Shown in pieces: positions 35,714 to 45,230 of a DNA stretch of 64,000 nucleotides. The translations under genes were made by a program, and so were the position numbers. Positions within the stretch are counted from its first letter, which is position 1, and every line of letters starts with the position of its first letter. This DNA is from Engelhardtia mirabilis (GTDB taxonomy: Bacteria > Planctomycetota > UBA1135 > GCA-002686595), in the NCBI GenBank assembly GCA_007751255.1, contig CP036296.1, positions 1 through 64,000 on the forward strand, given 5' to 3'. The notes under the pieces were generated by a model that worked only from the letters and a program-made list of their open reading frames with translations, did not search any database and was not told the DNA's origin.

Positions 35714-37027
35714 TCAGAAGCTCGAGTCGAGCAGGACCTGGGTGCCGAACTCGCCCAGCAGCAGACCGCTCGGTCCGGGGCGCGCGATCTGGTGGAACAG
35801 GTTGATGCCCTGACCCGGAGGCAGCACGTCGCCGACCGCCGGGAGGGTCCCCACCCCATACTGCGCGCCCACCAAGGCGGGCAGCATCACGACCGTCAGG
35901 GGCTCGACCTCCAGCGGCACACCGGGGAACAGGAAGAGCGGCAGGATCGGCGCCGGATCGAGGCCGATGGCCCACAGGACCGGCTCGTCGGGCACGTTCT
36001 GATAGGTGATGACGAGGTCCGATTGCTCGCGCACCACGGCGTCCATGAAGAAGTTCGGCCGGAACTCTCCGAACGTCTGGAAGCCGATGCCCGCCGATGG
36101 GGCCTGCCCGATGGGGTCACCGGCGTCCGCGGTGGCCGGGCAAAGGAAGGTCTCCGCGTCGCGCGCGGGAGCGCCAGCTTGGCCTCCGACGAGGGCGCCG
36201 CTGGCAGTCACCAGGGACTGGGCGAAGCCCTCGATGTAGACGCCGTCGCCGCCGTCCGCGGGCGCCACGCAACCGACCGACGAGGTCAGGGCGCCGTCAC
36301 CGCCGCGGCCACCGAGAACGAAGCTGTTGGCGACGCGCAGGTAGGCCCCGTTGCCGGTCAGCAGGATGCCGGGAGCGCCCGCCAGCGCGCCCTTGCCCAG
36401 GAGTGTCACCGGATCGACCCCGGCGCTCTGGCCGTCCGATCCGACCAGGCGACAGTCGTGGACGTTGACCCGGCTGTTGTCGACCACCAGGGCAGGTTGC
36501 GGATCGGCCGGCGGGAGCTCACCCGCCATCGTCGTCGAACCGACCAGGCTCTCGACCAGTCGGACACGCGAGCTGTCGCGAATGACGATCTGTTGACTCG
36601 GCAGCTCCTGGCCGGCGCCGACCGACGTCAGGGCCACGTCGAGACCCTGCAGGAACACGAGTCCGGCGCAGTCCTGGACCAGGACTTCCGGTACGCCGGC
36701 GCTCGCCGCGGAGGCGGGCAGCCGCACGCGCAGGCCATCGACGATGACGGTCCTGTCGGCCGGGAGGCCGACCACGCGCAGACCGGTCACGGTGGCGGTC
36801 TGGCCGTTGTCGACGACGACCGTCAAGCCGTCGATCAAGGTCAGGTCGCCGTAGTTCCCGTCCTTGACCAGGAGGATGTCACCCGTCGAGGCGGCGTCTG
36901 CCGCTGCCTGGAGATCGGTGAAGACACCGGGACCACCGTCGTCGTCCACGACGAGGACGTCGGCACGGGCGGGAACGAGGGGGGCGCCGCACACCGCGAG
37001 GAGTGCGAGTTGGGGGAGTCGCTGCAT
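35714..37027 (-). CDS. Secreted right-handed beta-helix-like protein
   Basis: 437 aa. A signal peptide (MQRLPQLALLAVCGAPLVPA) is followed by VLVVDDDGGPGVFTDLQAAA, the usual opening of planctomycete parallel-beta-helix proteins, then repeated short strands (LTLIDGLTVVVDNGQTATVT; LRVVGLPADRTVIVDGLRV; ALVVDNSRVNVHDCRLVGS). The last 120 residues form a separate beta-rich cap (AIGLDPAPILPLFLFPGVPL). No catalytic residues of pectate lyases are identified, so it may be structural or adhesive. ATG 37027 gives the signal peptide; an upstream start at 37129 adds an Arg/Pro-rich stretch. Confidence 0.75.
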   Translation of the reverse strand: MQRLPQLALLAVCGAPLVPARADVLVVDDDGGPGVFTDLQAAADAASTGDILLVKDGNYGDLTLIDGLTVVVDNGQTATVTGLRVVGLPADRTVIVDGLRVRLPASAASAGVPEVLVQDCAGLVFLQGLDVALTSVGAGQELPSQQIVIRDSSRVRLVESLVGSTTMAGELPPADPQPALVVDNSRVNVHDCRLVGSDGQSAGVDPVTLLGKGALAGAPGILLTGNGAYLRVANSFVLGGRGGDGALTSSVGCVAPADGGDGVYIEGFAQSLVTASGALVGGQAGAPARDAETFLCPATADAGDPIGQAPSAGIGFQTFGEFRPNFFMDAVVREQSDLVITYQNVPDEPVLWAIGLDPAPILPLFLFPGVPLEVEPLTVVMLPALVGAQYGVGTLPAVGDVLPPGQGINLFHQIARPGPSGLLLGEFGTQVLLDSSF

Positions 37028-37247
37028 CGAATGGACCGAGAAGGGAAAGGGGGAACACGAGCTGCGCCGGCGGCGCGGTTGGGCGTCGACGTCGGCTCGC
37101 AGCGCGGGGGGGCGACGTCCCCCGGGCAAAGGTCATGCCGCCGCTCCCAACCTCAGTTCCGGCCACCCGGCGGCACCCGACGTGTGCGCGACCGCACGGG
37201 CGCGGTGGCGGCACCGCGCACCACGCCCGTGAGCGGGACGCGCCCGG

Positions 37248-39800
37248 TCAGCCCCGCAGCGTCTCCAGCGGCCGCGCGCGCAGGGGCTTGCCGCTCGCCG
37301 CCAAGCCGCTCAGGGCGGCCAGGACCGCCGTCCCGATCGCGCCGAGCGGCAGGGCCAACAGGGGCAGATCGGCGTCGAGGTCGACCACGCGATCGAGGAA
37401 CGCCCAAGCAAGCAGCAATCCGCCCGCGGAGCCGAAGCCGCCGGCGATCAGGCCGCCGAGGGCGTATTCCACCGCGAACAGGCGCGCGACCCCGCCGCGT
37501 GTCACGCCCAGGGCCTTGAGCAGCGCTGCCTCGCGTGCGCGCCGCAGGGCGGTGCTGGCCACGCCACCGGCCAAGATGACGAGGCCCGTCAAGACCGTGA
37601 AGGAACCGAGGGCGCGCACGCCGAGGGCGATGCGGTCGACTGCCGCCGCCAGCTTCTCGAGCAGCGGACGCACGCGCAGCAGCGTGACATTCGGGAAGTC
37701 GGCGGCGACCGCGTTCTGCAGGTCCAGCTCCGCGGAGCTCGGCTCGACTCGCGCGGCCGCCAGTTGGAAGTGCGGCGCACCATCCAGGGCTCCGGGTTCG
37801 GCGACCAGGAAGAAGTTGATCCCGAAGCTCTCCCACTCGACGGTCCGGATCGACGACACGACCAACTCGATCGGCACGCCCTGCACGTCGAGGGTCAGAC
37901 GCGAGCCGAGGCCGACGCCCAGGTCCTTGGCGAAGTCCTCTTCGACGCTGACCTCGAAGACGTCGGGCAGCGACCACAACTCACCGGCCACGATCTCGTT
38001 GTCGTCGGCGAGCGTCTCGCTCCAGGTCAGCCGCTGTTCGCGCGTGAAGACCCAAGCCGCTTCGCCCGCGTCGCGGCGCGCCCGCGCCAACTCGGCGGTT
38101 GGTCGTCCGTCGATCGCGCGCAGTCGGGCCATGACCACCGGGCTGGAGTTGATCGACCGGGCGCCGTGCTGTTCGAGCTGGGCGAGCACACCGGGCCACT
38201 GGTCCGGTTGCACGTCGACCATGAAGACGCTCGGTGCGTCGGACGGCAGGGCCCCGCGCAGGGTTGCGCCCAGGCGCGATTGCACCAGCCACATCGACAC
38301 CACCACGGCGACGCCCAGACCGAGGGCGACGATCGCGCCGCCGGTTCCGGCCCCCGGGCGCGAGAGGGCTGCCAAGCCGTGCTCCAGGGTCGGTCCGAAG
38401 CGCCCGCGGGGGAGTCGGCCGGCGAGGGCCGCCGCGCCCCAGGCGCCGACCCACAAGAGGCCGGCCAGGGCCGCCAGGCCGCCGGCGAAGGCCAGGGCCT
38501 CGAGCCAGCCGCCGCCCTGGGCGCGGGCCGCGCCGACGACCCCCGCGGCCAGGAACGTCGGTCCGCCGAAGCGCACGATTCGGGGCGCCGCCAGGGGCGC
38601 TGCCTCGGCCCGCAGCACGGCGGCCGGCGCCACCCGCCACACCGCGCTCAGGGGCGGGAGGCTGAAGCTGAGGGCCACCGCCAGGCCCAGGCCCACCCCG
38701 CGCAGCACCGCCATCGGTTGGATCAGGGTCGCCGCGCTGCCCTGGAACAGGTCAGGCGCGAGCTCCGCCACGGCGAAGGGCAGGGCCGAGCCGAGGATTG
38801 CGCCGACCAGGGATCCGATCGCCGCGAGCAGGGCCACCGAGCCCAGGTAGATCGCCGCGACCTCTCCGGCGCGCAGCCCGAGGCAGCGCATCACGGCCAC
38901 GCTCTGGGTGCGACCGGCGAGCCAGGCACGCACGATCTGCGACACGCCGATGCCTCCAAGCAAGAGCGACAGCAGCGCGACCAGGCCCAGGTACTGCTCC
39001 ACCTGGTCGGTGGAGCGGCGCAGGTTCGGCTGGGCCTCGCCGTGGGTCTGGATCCGCAGGTAATCCGCGTCCGGCAGGGCCGCGCGCAACTCGTCCGCGA
39101 GGCGCGCCAGGTCCGCCTTGGTCAAGTCGCCGTCGAACGCGAACAACGCCGTGTGGCGCACGCGGCTCTGGGCCTGGTCGAGCTGCGTGCGCGCGTAGCC
39201 CTCGGGCGCGATCAGCACCCGCGGCCCGAGCGTCATCTGGAATTCGAGCCGATCGGGTTCGTCCAGCAGTAGTCCGCGCAGCTCGAACGGCGCGCCGCCG
39301 ACGCTGAAGGTCTTGCCCCGCTCGAGCCCCAGGGCCGCCGCCAGCTCGGGCGCGACCAACGCGCCGCCCGCGCCGAGGCCCGCGACGCTGACGTCCGGCG
39401 GATCGACCCGGACCTCGCCGTAGAAGGGATAGCCGTCGCCCGCGACCTTGACCTCGACCAAGCGGCTCTGGTCGCCACGGCTGGCGGTGGCGGCCAGCTC
39501 GCGCAGGTCCGTGCGCCGGTGGGGGCGGTCCGCGAAGAAGTCGTCGAGCTCCGGTGGCAGGGCCCGGCGCGCGCTGACCCGCAGGTCGCTGGCGATCAGC
39601 GTGCGCGCCTCCGCACGCAGGCCGGCCTCGAAGGCTCCGGCCAGAGCCGCGACTCCCGTCACGGCCCCCACGCCCACGGCGAGGCAGGCCACGAAGAACA
39701 CCAGCCGCGCGGGAGACGAGCGGGTCTCGAGCAAGATCGCGCGGGCGATCGCGCGCCACTGGGGCCCCTGGTCCGCGGCCCGCGAGTTGTCAGACCTCAC
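37248..39800 (-). CDS. ABC transporter permease, FtsX/YbbP type
   Basis: 850 aa. An N-terminal TM (LVFFVACLAVGVGAVTGVAA) is followed by a large periplasmic domain, then several TM blocks typical of two FtsX domains: LVALLSLLLGGIGVSQIVRA, SVALLAAIGSLVGAILGS and the C-terminal LTGLVILAGGVASTALRR...AFLDRVV. Length and layout match YbbP (804 aa). GTG 39800 overlaps the stop of the ATPase gene (GTGA). In proteobacteria the YbbAP pair flanks tesA divergently, the same arrangement as here. It probably extracts or moves lipoproteins or hydrophobic compounds from the inner membrane; the substrate is unknown. Confidence 0.9.
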   Translation of the reverse strand: MRSDNSRAADQGPQWRAIARAILLETRSSPARLVFFVACLAVGVGAVTGVAALAGAFEAGLRAEARTLIASDLRVSARRALPPELDDFFADRPHRRTDLRELAATASRGDQSRLVEVKVAGDGYPFYGEVRVDPPDVSVAGLGAGGALVAPELAAALGLERGKTFSVGGAPFELRGLLLDEPDRLEFQMTLGPRVLIAPEGYARTQLDQAQSRVRHTALFAFDGDLTKADLARLADELRAALPDADYLRIQTHGEAQPNLRRSTDQVEQYLGLVALLSLLLGGIGVSQIVRAWLAGRTQSVAVMRCLGLRAGEVAAIYLGSVALLAAIGSLVGAILGSALPFAVAELAPDLFQGSAATLIQPMAVLRGVGLGLAVALSFSLPPLSAVWRVAPAAVLRAEAAPLAAPRIVRFGGPTFLAAGVVGAARAQGGGWLEALAFAGGLAALAGLLWVGAWGAAALAGRLPRGRFGPTLEHGLAALSRPGAGTGGAIVALGLGVAVVVSMWLVQSRLGATLRGALPSDAPSVFMVDVQPDQWPGVLAQLEQHGARSINSSPVVMARLRAIDGRPTAELARARRDAGEAAWVFTREQRLTWSETLADDNEIVAGELWSLPDVFEVSVEEDFAKDLGVGLGSRLTLDVQGVPIELVVSSIRTVEWESFGINFFLVAEPGALDGAPHFQLAAARVEPSSAELDLQNAVAADFPNVTLLRVRPLLEKLAAAVDRIALGVRALGSFTVLTGLVILAGGVASTALRRAREAALLKALGVTRGGVARLFAVEYALGGLIAGGFGSAGGLLLAWAFLDRVVDLDADLPLLALPLGAIGTAVLAALSGLAASGKPLRARPLETLRG

Positions 39801-40507
39801 GCGGGGCTGCGCGCCTCGTCGCGCACCAACCGGCCGCCGAACAGGTGCAGCTCGCGGTCGGTCCGCGCCGCCACCGCCTCGTCGTGGGTCACCAACACCA
39901 GGGTCGTGCCGTGGCGCGCCCGCAGGTCGAGCAGCAGCTCCAGAATCCGCTCACCCGTCTCGCTGTCCAGGTTGCCGGTGGGTTCGTCCGCGAAGAGAAC
40001 CTCGGGCTCGGCCGCGAAGGCGCGGGCCAGCGCCACGCGCTGCTGCTCGCCGCCCGACAGTTGGGCCGGGTAGTGGTGGGCGCGATCGGCGAGGCCGACC
40101 TCCGCGAGGGTCCGCTCCGTGCGCTCGGCGGCGTCGGCGACCCCGGTCAGCTCGAGGGGCAGGGCCACGTTCTCGCGGGCCGTGAGGTTGCCGAGGAGCT
40201 GGAACGACTGGAACACGAAGCCGACCCGTCCGCGGCGCAGGCGCGCCAGGTCGTCTTCCCCCAGACCGGCGAGCTCGACGCCACACAGACGCACCGAGCC
40301 TGACGTGGGCCGGTCGAGTCCGGCCAGGAGGCCCAACAGCGTCGACTTGCCGCTGCCCGAGGGCCCCAGCACCGAGACCAACTCCCCCGCGCCGATGGTC
40401 AGGTCGACGCCCTCGAGAATCGTCAGGTCGCGCCCGCCGGAGGGGCGGGTCACGGTCAGTCCGCGGGCCTCGATCGGCGGCGGGGAGTCGGGGGCGGCTT
40501 GGGACAT
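39797..40507 (-). CDS. ABC transporter ATP-binding protein, YbbA/LolD type
   Basis: 236 aa ATPase with Walker A GPSGSGKST, Q-loop FVFQSFQLL, signature LSGGEQQRVALARA, Walker B VLFADEPTGNLD and switch His in VTHD. The TGNLDSETGERIL sequence is typical of the MacB/LolD/YbbA group. It is coupled by GTGA overlap to the FtsX-type permease and transcribed divergently from the GDSL esterase gene, 163 bp apart, so a shared promoter region is likely. Confidence 0.93.
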   Translation of the reverse strand: MSQAAPDSPPPIEARGLTVTRPSGGRDLTILEGVDLTIGAGELVSVLGPSGSGKSTLLGLLAGLDRPTSGSVRLCGVELAGLGEDDLARLRRGRVGFVFQSFQLLGNLTARENVALPLELTGVADAAERTERTLAEVGLADRAHHYPAQLSGGEQQRVALARAFAAEPEVLFADEPTGNLDSETGERILELLLDLRARHGTTLVLVTHDEAVAARTDRELHLFGGRLVRDEARSPA

Positions 40508-40670
40508 GGGGTCGTGCGCACTGCGGTGACGGGATCGCGAAGGGCTGCCGTAGCAGACGACGGCCGGGGTTCAAGGCATCGATCCGATTCGCCGGCCCCG
40601 ACCCGGCGAGCGTTCGGGGCCTGGGGACGGCTCGCAGGCGACCGACCGAGGGCCTAGTAGTCTGCGAGCC

Positions 40671-41402
40671 GTGACCATCCGATCTCCTCGTCTGCTGATC
40701 CTCGCCCTGTCCCTTTCGCCGCTGGTCTGCTGCGGGGGCGAGTCCGAGCCCACCGGCGCCGCGGCCCTGCCGTCGCGTCCGCTGCTCGACGCTCCCGCGT
40801 CCGGCGTGCAAGCGCCTGCGGCCGAACTCACCGTCCCCGAGACCGCGCCGACGGTGCTGTTCATGGGCGACTCCATCGGCGCGGGCTTGCACCTGGCCGA
40901 GCACCAGGCCTTCCCGGCCCTCCTGCAACAGCGTCTCTCCGCGGCCGGGCTGCCCTTCCGCCTGGTCAACGCCAGCGAGAGCGGGCGCACCGCCGCCGGT
41001 GGCGCCGCGGCCATCGACTGGAGTCTGCGCACGAAGCCGGACCTGGTCGTGATCGAGCTGGGCGGCAACGACGGCCTGCGCGGCATCCCCGTGGAGGAGA
41101 CCGAGCGCAACCTGCGCGCGATGATCGCAGCCAGCCGCGACGCCGGCGCGCGAGTGCTGTTGCTGGGCGTGCGCCTGCCCCCCAACTACGGCGAGGCCGC
41201 CGAGCGTTTCGACGCCCTCTACCCCGCGCTCGCGAAGGAGCTCGACGTCGCCTTCGTGCCCTTCTTCATGGAGGGCGTCGGCGGCGTACCCGAGCTCAAC
41301 CTGGCCGACGGCTTGCACCCCACCGCGGTCGGCCACGAGCGCCTGGCCGACAACGTCGAGCCGACCCTGCGCGAGTTGCTCGAAGCGCTCCCCCCCGACT
41401 GA
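40671..41402 (+). CDS. GDSL/SGNH lipoprotein esterase, TesA-like
   Basis: 243 aa. The N terminus is a lipoprotein signal (LLILALSLSPLVC followed by CGGESEP). Catalytic blocks of the SGNH fold are present: FMGDSIGAG (nucleophile Ser), a glycine in the ESGRTAAGG region, VIELGGNDGLRG (Asn) and LADGLHPTAVGHE (Asp/His). It matches TesA/arylesterase proteins, which hydrolyse acyl esters and thioesters in the periplasm. The divergent ybbAP-like pair is its conserved neighbour in other bacteria. GTG start at 40671. Confidence 0.9.
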   Translation: MTIRSPRLLILALSLSPLVCCGGESEPTGAAALPSRPLLDAPASGVQAPAAELTVPETAPTVLFMGDSIGAGLHLAEHQAFPALLQQRLSAAGLPFRLVNASESGRTAAGGAAAIDWSLRTKPDLVVIELGGNDGLRGIPVEETERNLRAMIAASRDAGARVLLLGVRLPPNYGEAAERFDALYPALAKELDVAFVPFFMEGVGGVPELNLADGLHPTAVGHERLADNVEPTLRELLEALPPD

Positions 41403-41415
41403 CCCGCGCCCGCCC

Positions 41416-42063
41416 TCAAAGCGCCAAGGCGATCAACCAAGGCAAGGCACACAACCCGGCCATGCACGCACCGCGTTCGGAGGCGCTCAACTCCGCCGCC
41501 AGGGCCACGCGCGCCGCGCGCCAGGTCAGGGCCAGGTGCAGACCGAGGTGCGGGACCGCCCAATAGAGCGCGGGGAAGGGCTGCGGATCGAAGAGCCGTG
41601 CGAGATCGCCGCCGCCGCGCAGGAACGAGTGCCAGGCATTCAGCGCGTCGTAGAAGGCCCCGGCGAAGACCAGGATCAGCACCGCGGTGGCCCGGCGGCT
41701 GCCCGCGGGCGGCCGCAGCAACGCCAGCCCGGCCAGGGCGATCGCCACGTCGCCGAGGTACGGCGCGGCGGTGATCCAGGCGTAGGGCGGGTTCGCCGCC
41801 GCGGCGGGGAAGTCGTAGCTCACCCAGCCGAACAGCAACCGGCCCCCGTCGCCGACGCTGGGCCAGACGACGAAACGCTCGATGCTGCCCCCCGCGAGCA
41901 GGGCAGCCAGGGCGTGGAAGCTCTCGTGGACGGTGGTCCACAGCACCATCACCAGGGGGCTGAGGACCAGCCAGTACCAACGTCGCCCGACGGCAGCGAG
42001 TAGCCGCGCCGGCGCGAATCCGCGCGGGCCAAGGGCGTCTTCGCAGGCCCCGGGCCGCTTCAC
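41416..42063 (-). CDS. HEXXH-containing membrane protein
   Basis: 215 aa with about five hydrophobic helices. The first TM ends in VLWTTVHESFHALAALLAGG, carrying a candidate zinc motif HESFH in a membrane setting like M50 or DUF3267-type proteins. A later LFDPQPFPALYWAVPHLGLH block could supply another ligand, but no NPDG-like motif is seen. GTG 42063 overlaps the stop of the upstream acyl-synthase gene (GTGA), which fixes the start. A membrane metalloprotease is possible but unproven. Confidence 0.6.
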   Translation of the reverse strand: MKRPGACEDALGPRGFAPARLLAAVGRRWYWLVLSPLVMVLWTTVHESFHALAALLAGGSIERFVVWPSVGDGGRLLFGWVSYDFPAAAANPPYAWITAAPYLGDVAIALAGLALLRPPAGSRRATAVLILVFAGAFYDALNAWHSFLRGGGDLARLFDPQPFPALYWAVPHLGLHLALTWRAARVALAAELSASERGACMAGLCALPWLIALAL

Positions 42064-43274
42064 TTCCCGCCGGCGGCCGCGAGGACTTCCTCGTCGGTCA
42101 TCAGCCTGGTGGAGACCTTGGCCTTGGCCAGCACCGCGTCGACCCGCGCGTCGGTCGGCTCGACGCCGTGGCGCTCGAGCACGAAGGTCACGTTGGACTT
42201 GCCGCTCATCGGCCCGACCTTGATCGACTGCTCGAGTCCGAACAGGTCCGCGGGCACGCCGGAGTAGACGCGGTTCGCGAGCCAGGTGTCGTTCATCCGG
42301 AAGGCCTTGATCACCGCGGAAGCGTGCACGCCGGTGCCGGTCTCGAAGGCGTCGGCGCCGAAGACCGGGTAGTTGGCCGGGAAGGGCACGCCCGTGGCGT
42401 CGGCGGCCTTGCGGCAGTAGTCGGCCAGGGCAGTGAGGTCGTTGTCGATCAGGCCCAGCAGCTTGAGGTTGACCAGCAGGAGGTCCATCTCGGTGTTGCC
42501 GGAGCGCTCGCCCAGGCCCAGGGCCGTGGCGTGCACCCGCGTCGCACCCGACTCGATCGCCGCCAGGGTGTTGACCAGGCCCAGGCCGCGATCGCGGTGG
42601 CCGTGCCAGTCGATGCCGACCTCGGGGTTCAGCTCGTCGACGATGCCCTTCACGAACGACACCAGCTTGCGCACGCCCGAGGGCGTGGCGTGGCCGCAGG
42701 TGTCGCACACGCAGACGCGCTTGGCGCCGGCCTCGATCGCCGTCGAGTAGAGGGCGCGCACGTGCTCCGGGTCGGCGCGGGTGGTGTCCTCGGTCACGAA
42801 CATCACCGGCAGGCCGTTCTTGGTGCCGAACTCCACCGCGTCGCGGGACATCTGCACCATGCGGTCCATCTCCCAGCCCTCCGCGTACATGCGGATCGGG
42901 GACGAACCGATGAAGGTGCAGACCTCGACCGGACTGCCGATCTCCTGGACCAGGTCGACCACCGGCTCGATGTCGCTGATCACCGTGCGACAGGCGACGT
43001 TGGGGGTGATTCGCAGGCCCTCCATCTCGCGGCACAGGGCCGCGATGTGTTGCCGCGCCCGCGCGCCGGCCCCGGGCAGGCCCACGTCGGCGGTGTCGAT
43101 CCCCAGCCGATCCATGAGCCGGATCAGCTCGAGCTTCTCGTCGAGCTCGGGGTCCCGGGCGCTGGGGCTCTGCAGCCCGTCGCGCAGGGTTTCGTCGTCG
43201 AACTGGATGCCACCGGGAGCGGTGGTGGCGTCGTTCCAGTCGTGAATCAGGTGCTGGCGATCGATCTCGGTCAT
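42060..43274 (-). CDS. DRE-TIM metallolyase: isopropylmalate/homocitrate/citramalate synthase family
   Basis: 404 aa acetyl-CoA-dependent acyltransferase. The catalytic start is FDDETLRDGLQSPS (R, D), with the metal-binding HGHRDRGLGLVNTLAAIESG (HxH) and GLGERSGNTEMDLLLVNLK. The C-terminal segment VFGADAFETGTGVHASAV resembles homocitrate/2-isopropylmalate synthases, but the LeuA regulatory domain is absent, so it is a feedback-insensitive or different enzyme. HGHRD replaces the common HCHND. The exact acceptor (2-oxoisovalerate, pyruvate or 2-oxoglutarate) cannot be decided. ATG 43274 is preferred over the frame-extending 43313. Confidence 0.85.
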   Translation of the reverse strand: MTEIDRQHLIHDWNDATTAPGGIQFDDETLRDGLQSPSARDPELDEKLELIRLMDRLGIDTADVGLPGAGARARQHIAALCREMEGLRITPNVACRTVISDIEPVVDLVQEIGSPVEVCTFIGSSPIRMYAEGWEMDRMVQMSRDAVEFGTKNGLPVMFVTEDTTRADPEHVRALYSTAIEAGAKRVCVCDTCGHATPSGVRKLVSFVKGIVDELNPEVGIDWHGHRDRGLGLVNTLAAIESGATRVHATALGLGERSGNTEMDLLLVNLKLLGLIDNDLTALADYCRKAADATGVPFPANYPVFGADAFETGTGVHASAVIKAFRMNDTWLANRVYSGVPADLFGLEQSIKVGPMSGKSNVTFVLERHGVEPTDARVDAVLAKAKVSTRLMTDEEVLAAAGGK

Positions 43275-43354
43275 GGCAGTTGGGCGTTCCCCTGGGTCTC
43301 GCGGGCCGCGCATTCTAGCCGGCAGTCTTGATCGACCGGCCCTCGGCCGGGGCT

Positions 43355-44743
43355 ATGCTCGCTGGCTCGATGCGCCCCAGAGCTCGACGGACCCCCACCC
43401 TGCGCGACCTGCGAGCGGCCATCGTTGCCCGTCACGGGGCCCTGGGCAGCCTGACCGAGCGGGTCCACACCGCCGATCTCGCCTCCTGGATGAGCGAGCT
43501 CAGTGACGAGGAGGCCTGGCAGGTCTTCGAGTCCCTGGCAGCGGTCGAGCGGGCGCAACTGCTCGAGTACGCCTCGGATCGGGTGCGCCAGCTGCTGGTG
43601 TTGCGCTGCGAGATCGCCGATCTGACCGCGCTGGTGGAGATCCTGCCGCCGGACGAGGTGGTCGACCTCCTGGCCCTGGTCGACGAGGAGGTCTCCGAGC
43701 AGGTCCTGCGGGCCGTCGACTTCGAGCGTGCCGCCGGCCTGCGTGAGCTGGCCGGCTACGACGTCGACTCCGCGGGCGGGATCATGACGCCCGAGGTCGA
43801 CATCTTTCCGGAGGGCACCCGCGTCGGCGACGCGATCAGGGCCCTGCGGAAGGATGGCGAAGACCACGCGGAGCTGGGACCAGGGGTCTTCGTCGTCGAT
43901 GGCGGCGACCGGCCCGTGGGCTTCGTCACCGACCGCGAGCTCCTGACCACGCCGATCCACAGCCTCCTGGAGGAGGTCATGGATCGCGAAATCGTCACGG
44001 TCCACGCGGACGACGATCAGGAGCACGTGGCCCAGGTGCTCTCGAAGTACTCGCTCAGCGCCGTCCCGGTGGTCGACGACCGCGGCTCGTTGATCGGGGT
44101 CGTCACCGCCGACGACGCCCTCGACGCCTTCGAGACCGAGGCCGAGGAGGACTTCCTCAAGCTCGTCGGCACCGCGCCCGGCGAGCAGACGCGCCTGCCG
44201 ATCCGCAGCCGCGTGCGCCAGCGCCTGCCGCTGATGGGCCTGACCGTCGTCGGCGGTCTGGCCTCGGCCAAGATCCTGGCCCTGGCCGGCGCCGGGGGCG
44301 GCGAGGGGATCACCTCCGGCGACGTGCTGCGCTATGTGCCGACGATCCTCGGCCTGGCCGGCAACGTCGGGATCCAGTCCTCGACCATCATCGTGCGCGG
44401 CTTCGCCACCGGCGAGGTGCGCGCCGACCGCGAGCTGTCGGTATTTGGCTCGGAGGTCGCCACGGGCGCGACCATCGGTCTGGTCTGCGGTCTCGCGACC
44501 GCCCTCGTGGCGACCTTCAGCGAGGCCGCGTCGGGCGAGCTGGCCCTGGCCTTCGCCAGCGCGATCGGGATCGGCATCGCCATCGCCGTGACCTGGGCCG
44601 CGGCCCTGGGTTGCGTGGTGCCCATGGCCTGCCATCGCATCGGCGTCGACCCGGCGGTGGTCGCCGGCCCGTTCCTGATCACGATGAGCGACGTGTCCGG
44701 CACGGCGATCTTCGTGGCGGTGGTGCAGGCCCTGGTCAACTGA
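43355..44743 (+). CDS. mgtE: Magnesium transporter MgtE
   Basis: 462 aa Mg2+ channel/transporter. The N-terminal superhelical domain (LSDEEAWQVFESLAAVERAQ) is followed by a CBS pair (SAGGIMTPEVDIFPEGTRVG; YSLSAVPVVDDRGSLIGVVT) and a C-terminal membrane domain with the conserved GNVGIQSSTIIVRG and the VPMACHRIGVDPAVVAGPFL, then ITMSDVSGTAIF pore helices. Start is uncertain: ATG 43355 (CGGGG just upstream) or ATG 43370. Alone on the plus strand, divergent from the acyl-synthase gene. Confidence 0.93.
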   Translation: MLAGSMRPRARRTPTLRDLRAAIVARHGALGSLTERVHTADLASWMSELSDEEAWQVFESLAAVERAQLLEYASDRVRQLLVLRCEIADLTALVEILPPDEVVDLLALVDEEVSEQVLRAVDFERAAGLRELAGYDVDSAGGIMTPEVDIFPEGTRVGDAIRALRKDGEDHAELGPGVFVVDGGDRPVGFVTDRELLTTPIHSLLEEVMDREIVTVHADDDQEHVAQVLSKYSLSAVPVVDDRGSLIGVVTADDALDAFETEAEEDFLKLVGTAPGEQTRLPIRSRVRQRLPLMGLTVVGGLASAKILALAGAGGGEGITSGDVLRYVPTILGLAGNVGIQSSTIIVRGFATGEVRADRELSVFGSEVATGATIGLVCGLATALVATFSEAASGELALAFASAIGIGIAIAVTWAAALGCVVPMACHRIGVDPAVVAGPFLITMSDVSGTAIFVAVVQALVN

Positions 44744-44758
44744 CGGCGCGCACCGCGG

Positions 44759-45178
44759 TCAGCGCGGCCGATGGTCCGTTCCCTCGCCGCAAGTGATGAA
44801 GATCGCCGTGGCGGGGTCCTCGGCGCTGGCGTCGGCGGTGTGCCAAACACCTGGCGGGTTGATGGCGTACTCGCCCGGGCCGAGACGCACGGTCGCAACG
44901 CCGTCCGCCAGCTCCTGATGAAGGGTCAGGACCCCGGCCACCACGAGCACCACTTCGGTGCCCTCGGGGTGGACCTCCCAGGAGGCCCAAGGCTCGCCGA
45001 AGGTGTGCCAGGCAAGCAGGCGTCCTTCCTTGCCGTCCGCGCCGTGCCGCGCGCCGTAGGCCACGTACCAGTCCATCTCGCCCGTGAACTCCGGTTGCAC
45101 CACGGTCGTCGCGCCGAGCCCCAGGTGGGCCGGGTGCTGTGACAGCCGGAAGGGGCCGTTGCCTTTGAGGTCGCTCAT
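44759..45178 (-). CDS. Small cupin-domain protein
   Basis: 139 aa single-cupin beta barrel. The first motif is WEVHPEGTEVVLVVAGVLTL, then GPGEYAINPPGVWHTADA for the second, with His/Glu positions that could hold a metal. The substrate is unknown; small cupins often act as isomerases, dioxygenases or sensors. ATG 45178; it is divergent from the signal peptidase gene with a 52 nt gap and convergent with mgtE. Confidence 0.82.
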   Translation of the reverse strand: MSDLKGNGPFRLSQHPAHLGLGATTVVQPEFTGEMDWYVAYGARHGADGKEGRLLAWHTFGEPWASWEVHPEGTEVVLVVAGVLTLHQELADGVATVRLGPGEYAINPPGVWHTADASAEDPATAIFITCGEGTDHRPR

Positions 45179-45230
45179 GGGGCCATTGTTAGCCTGAGCG
45201 CCCCCGGCGCCCGTCGACTTCTCTCCAGCC

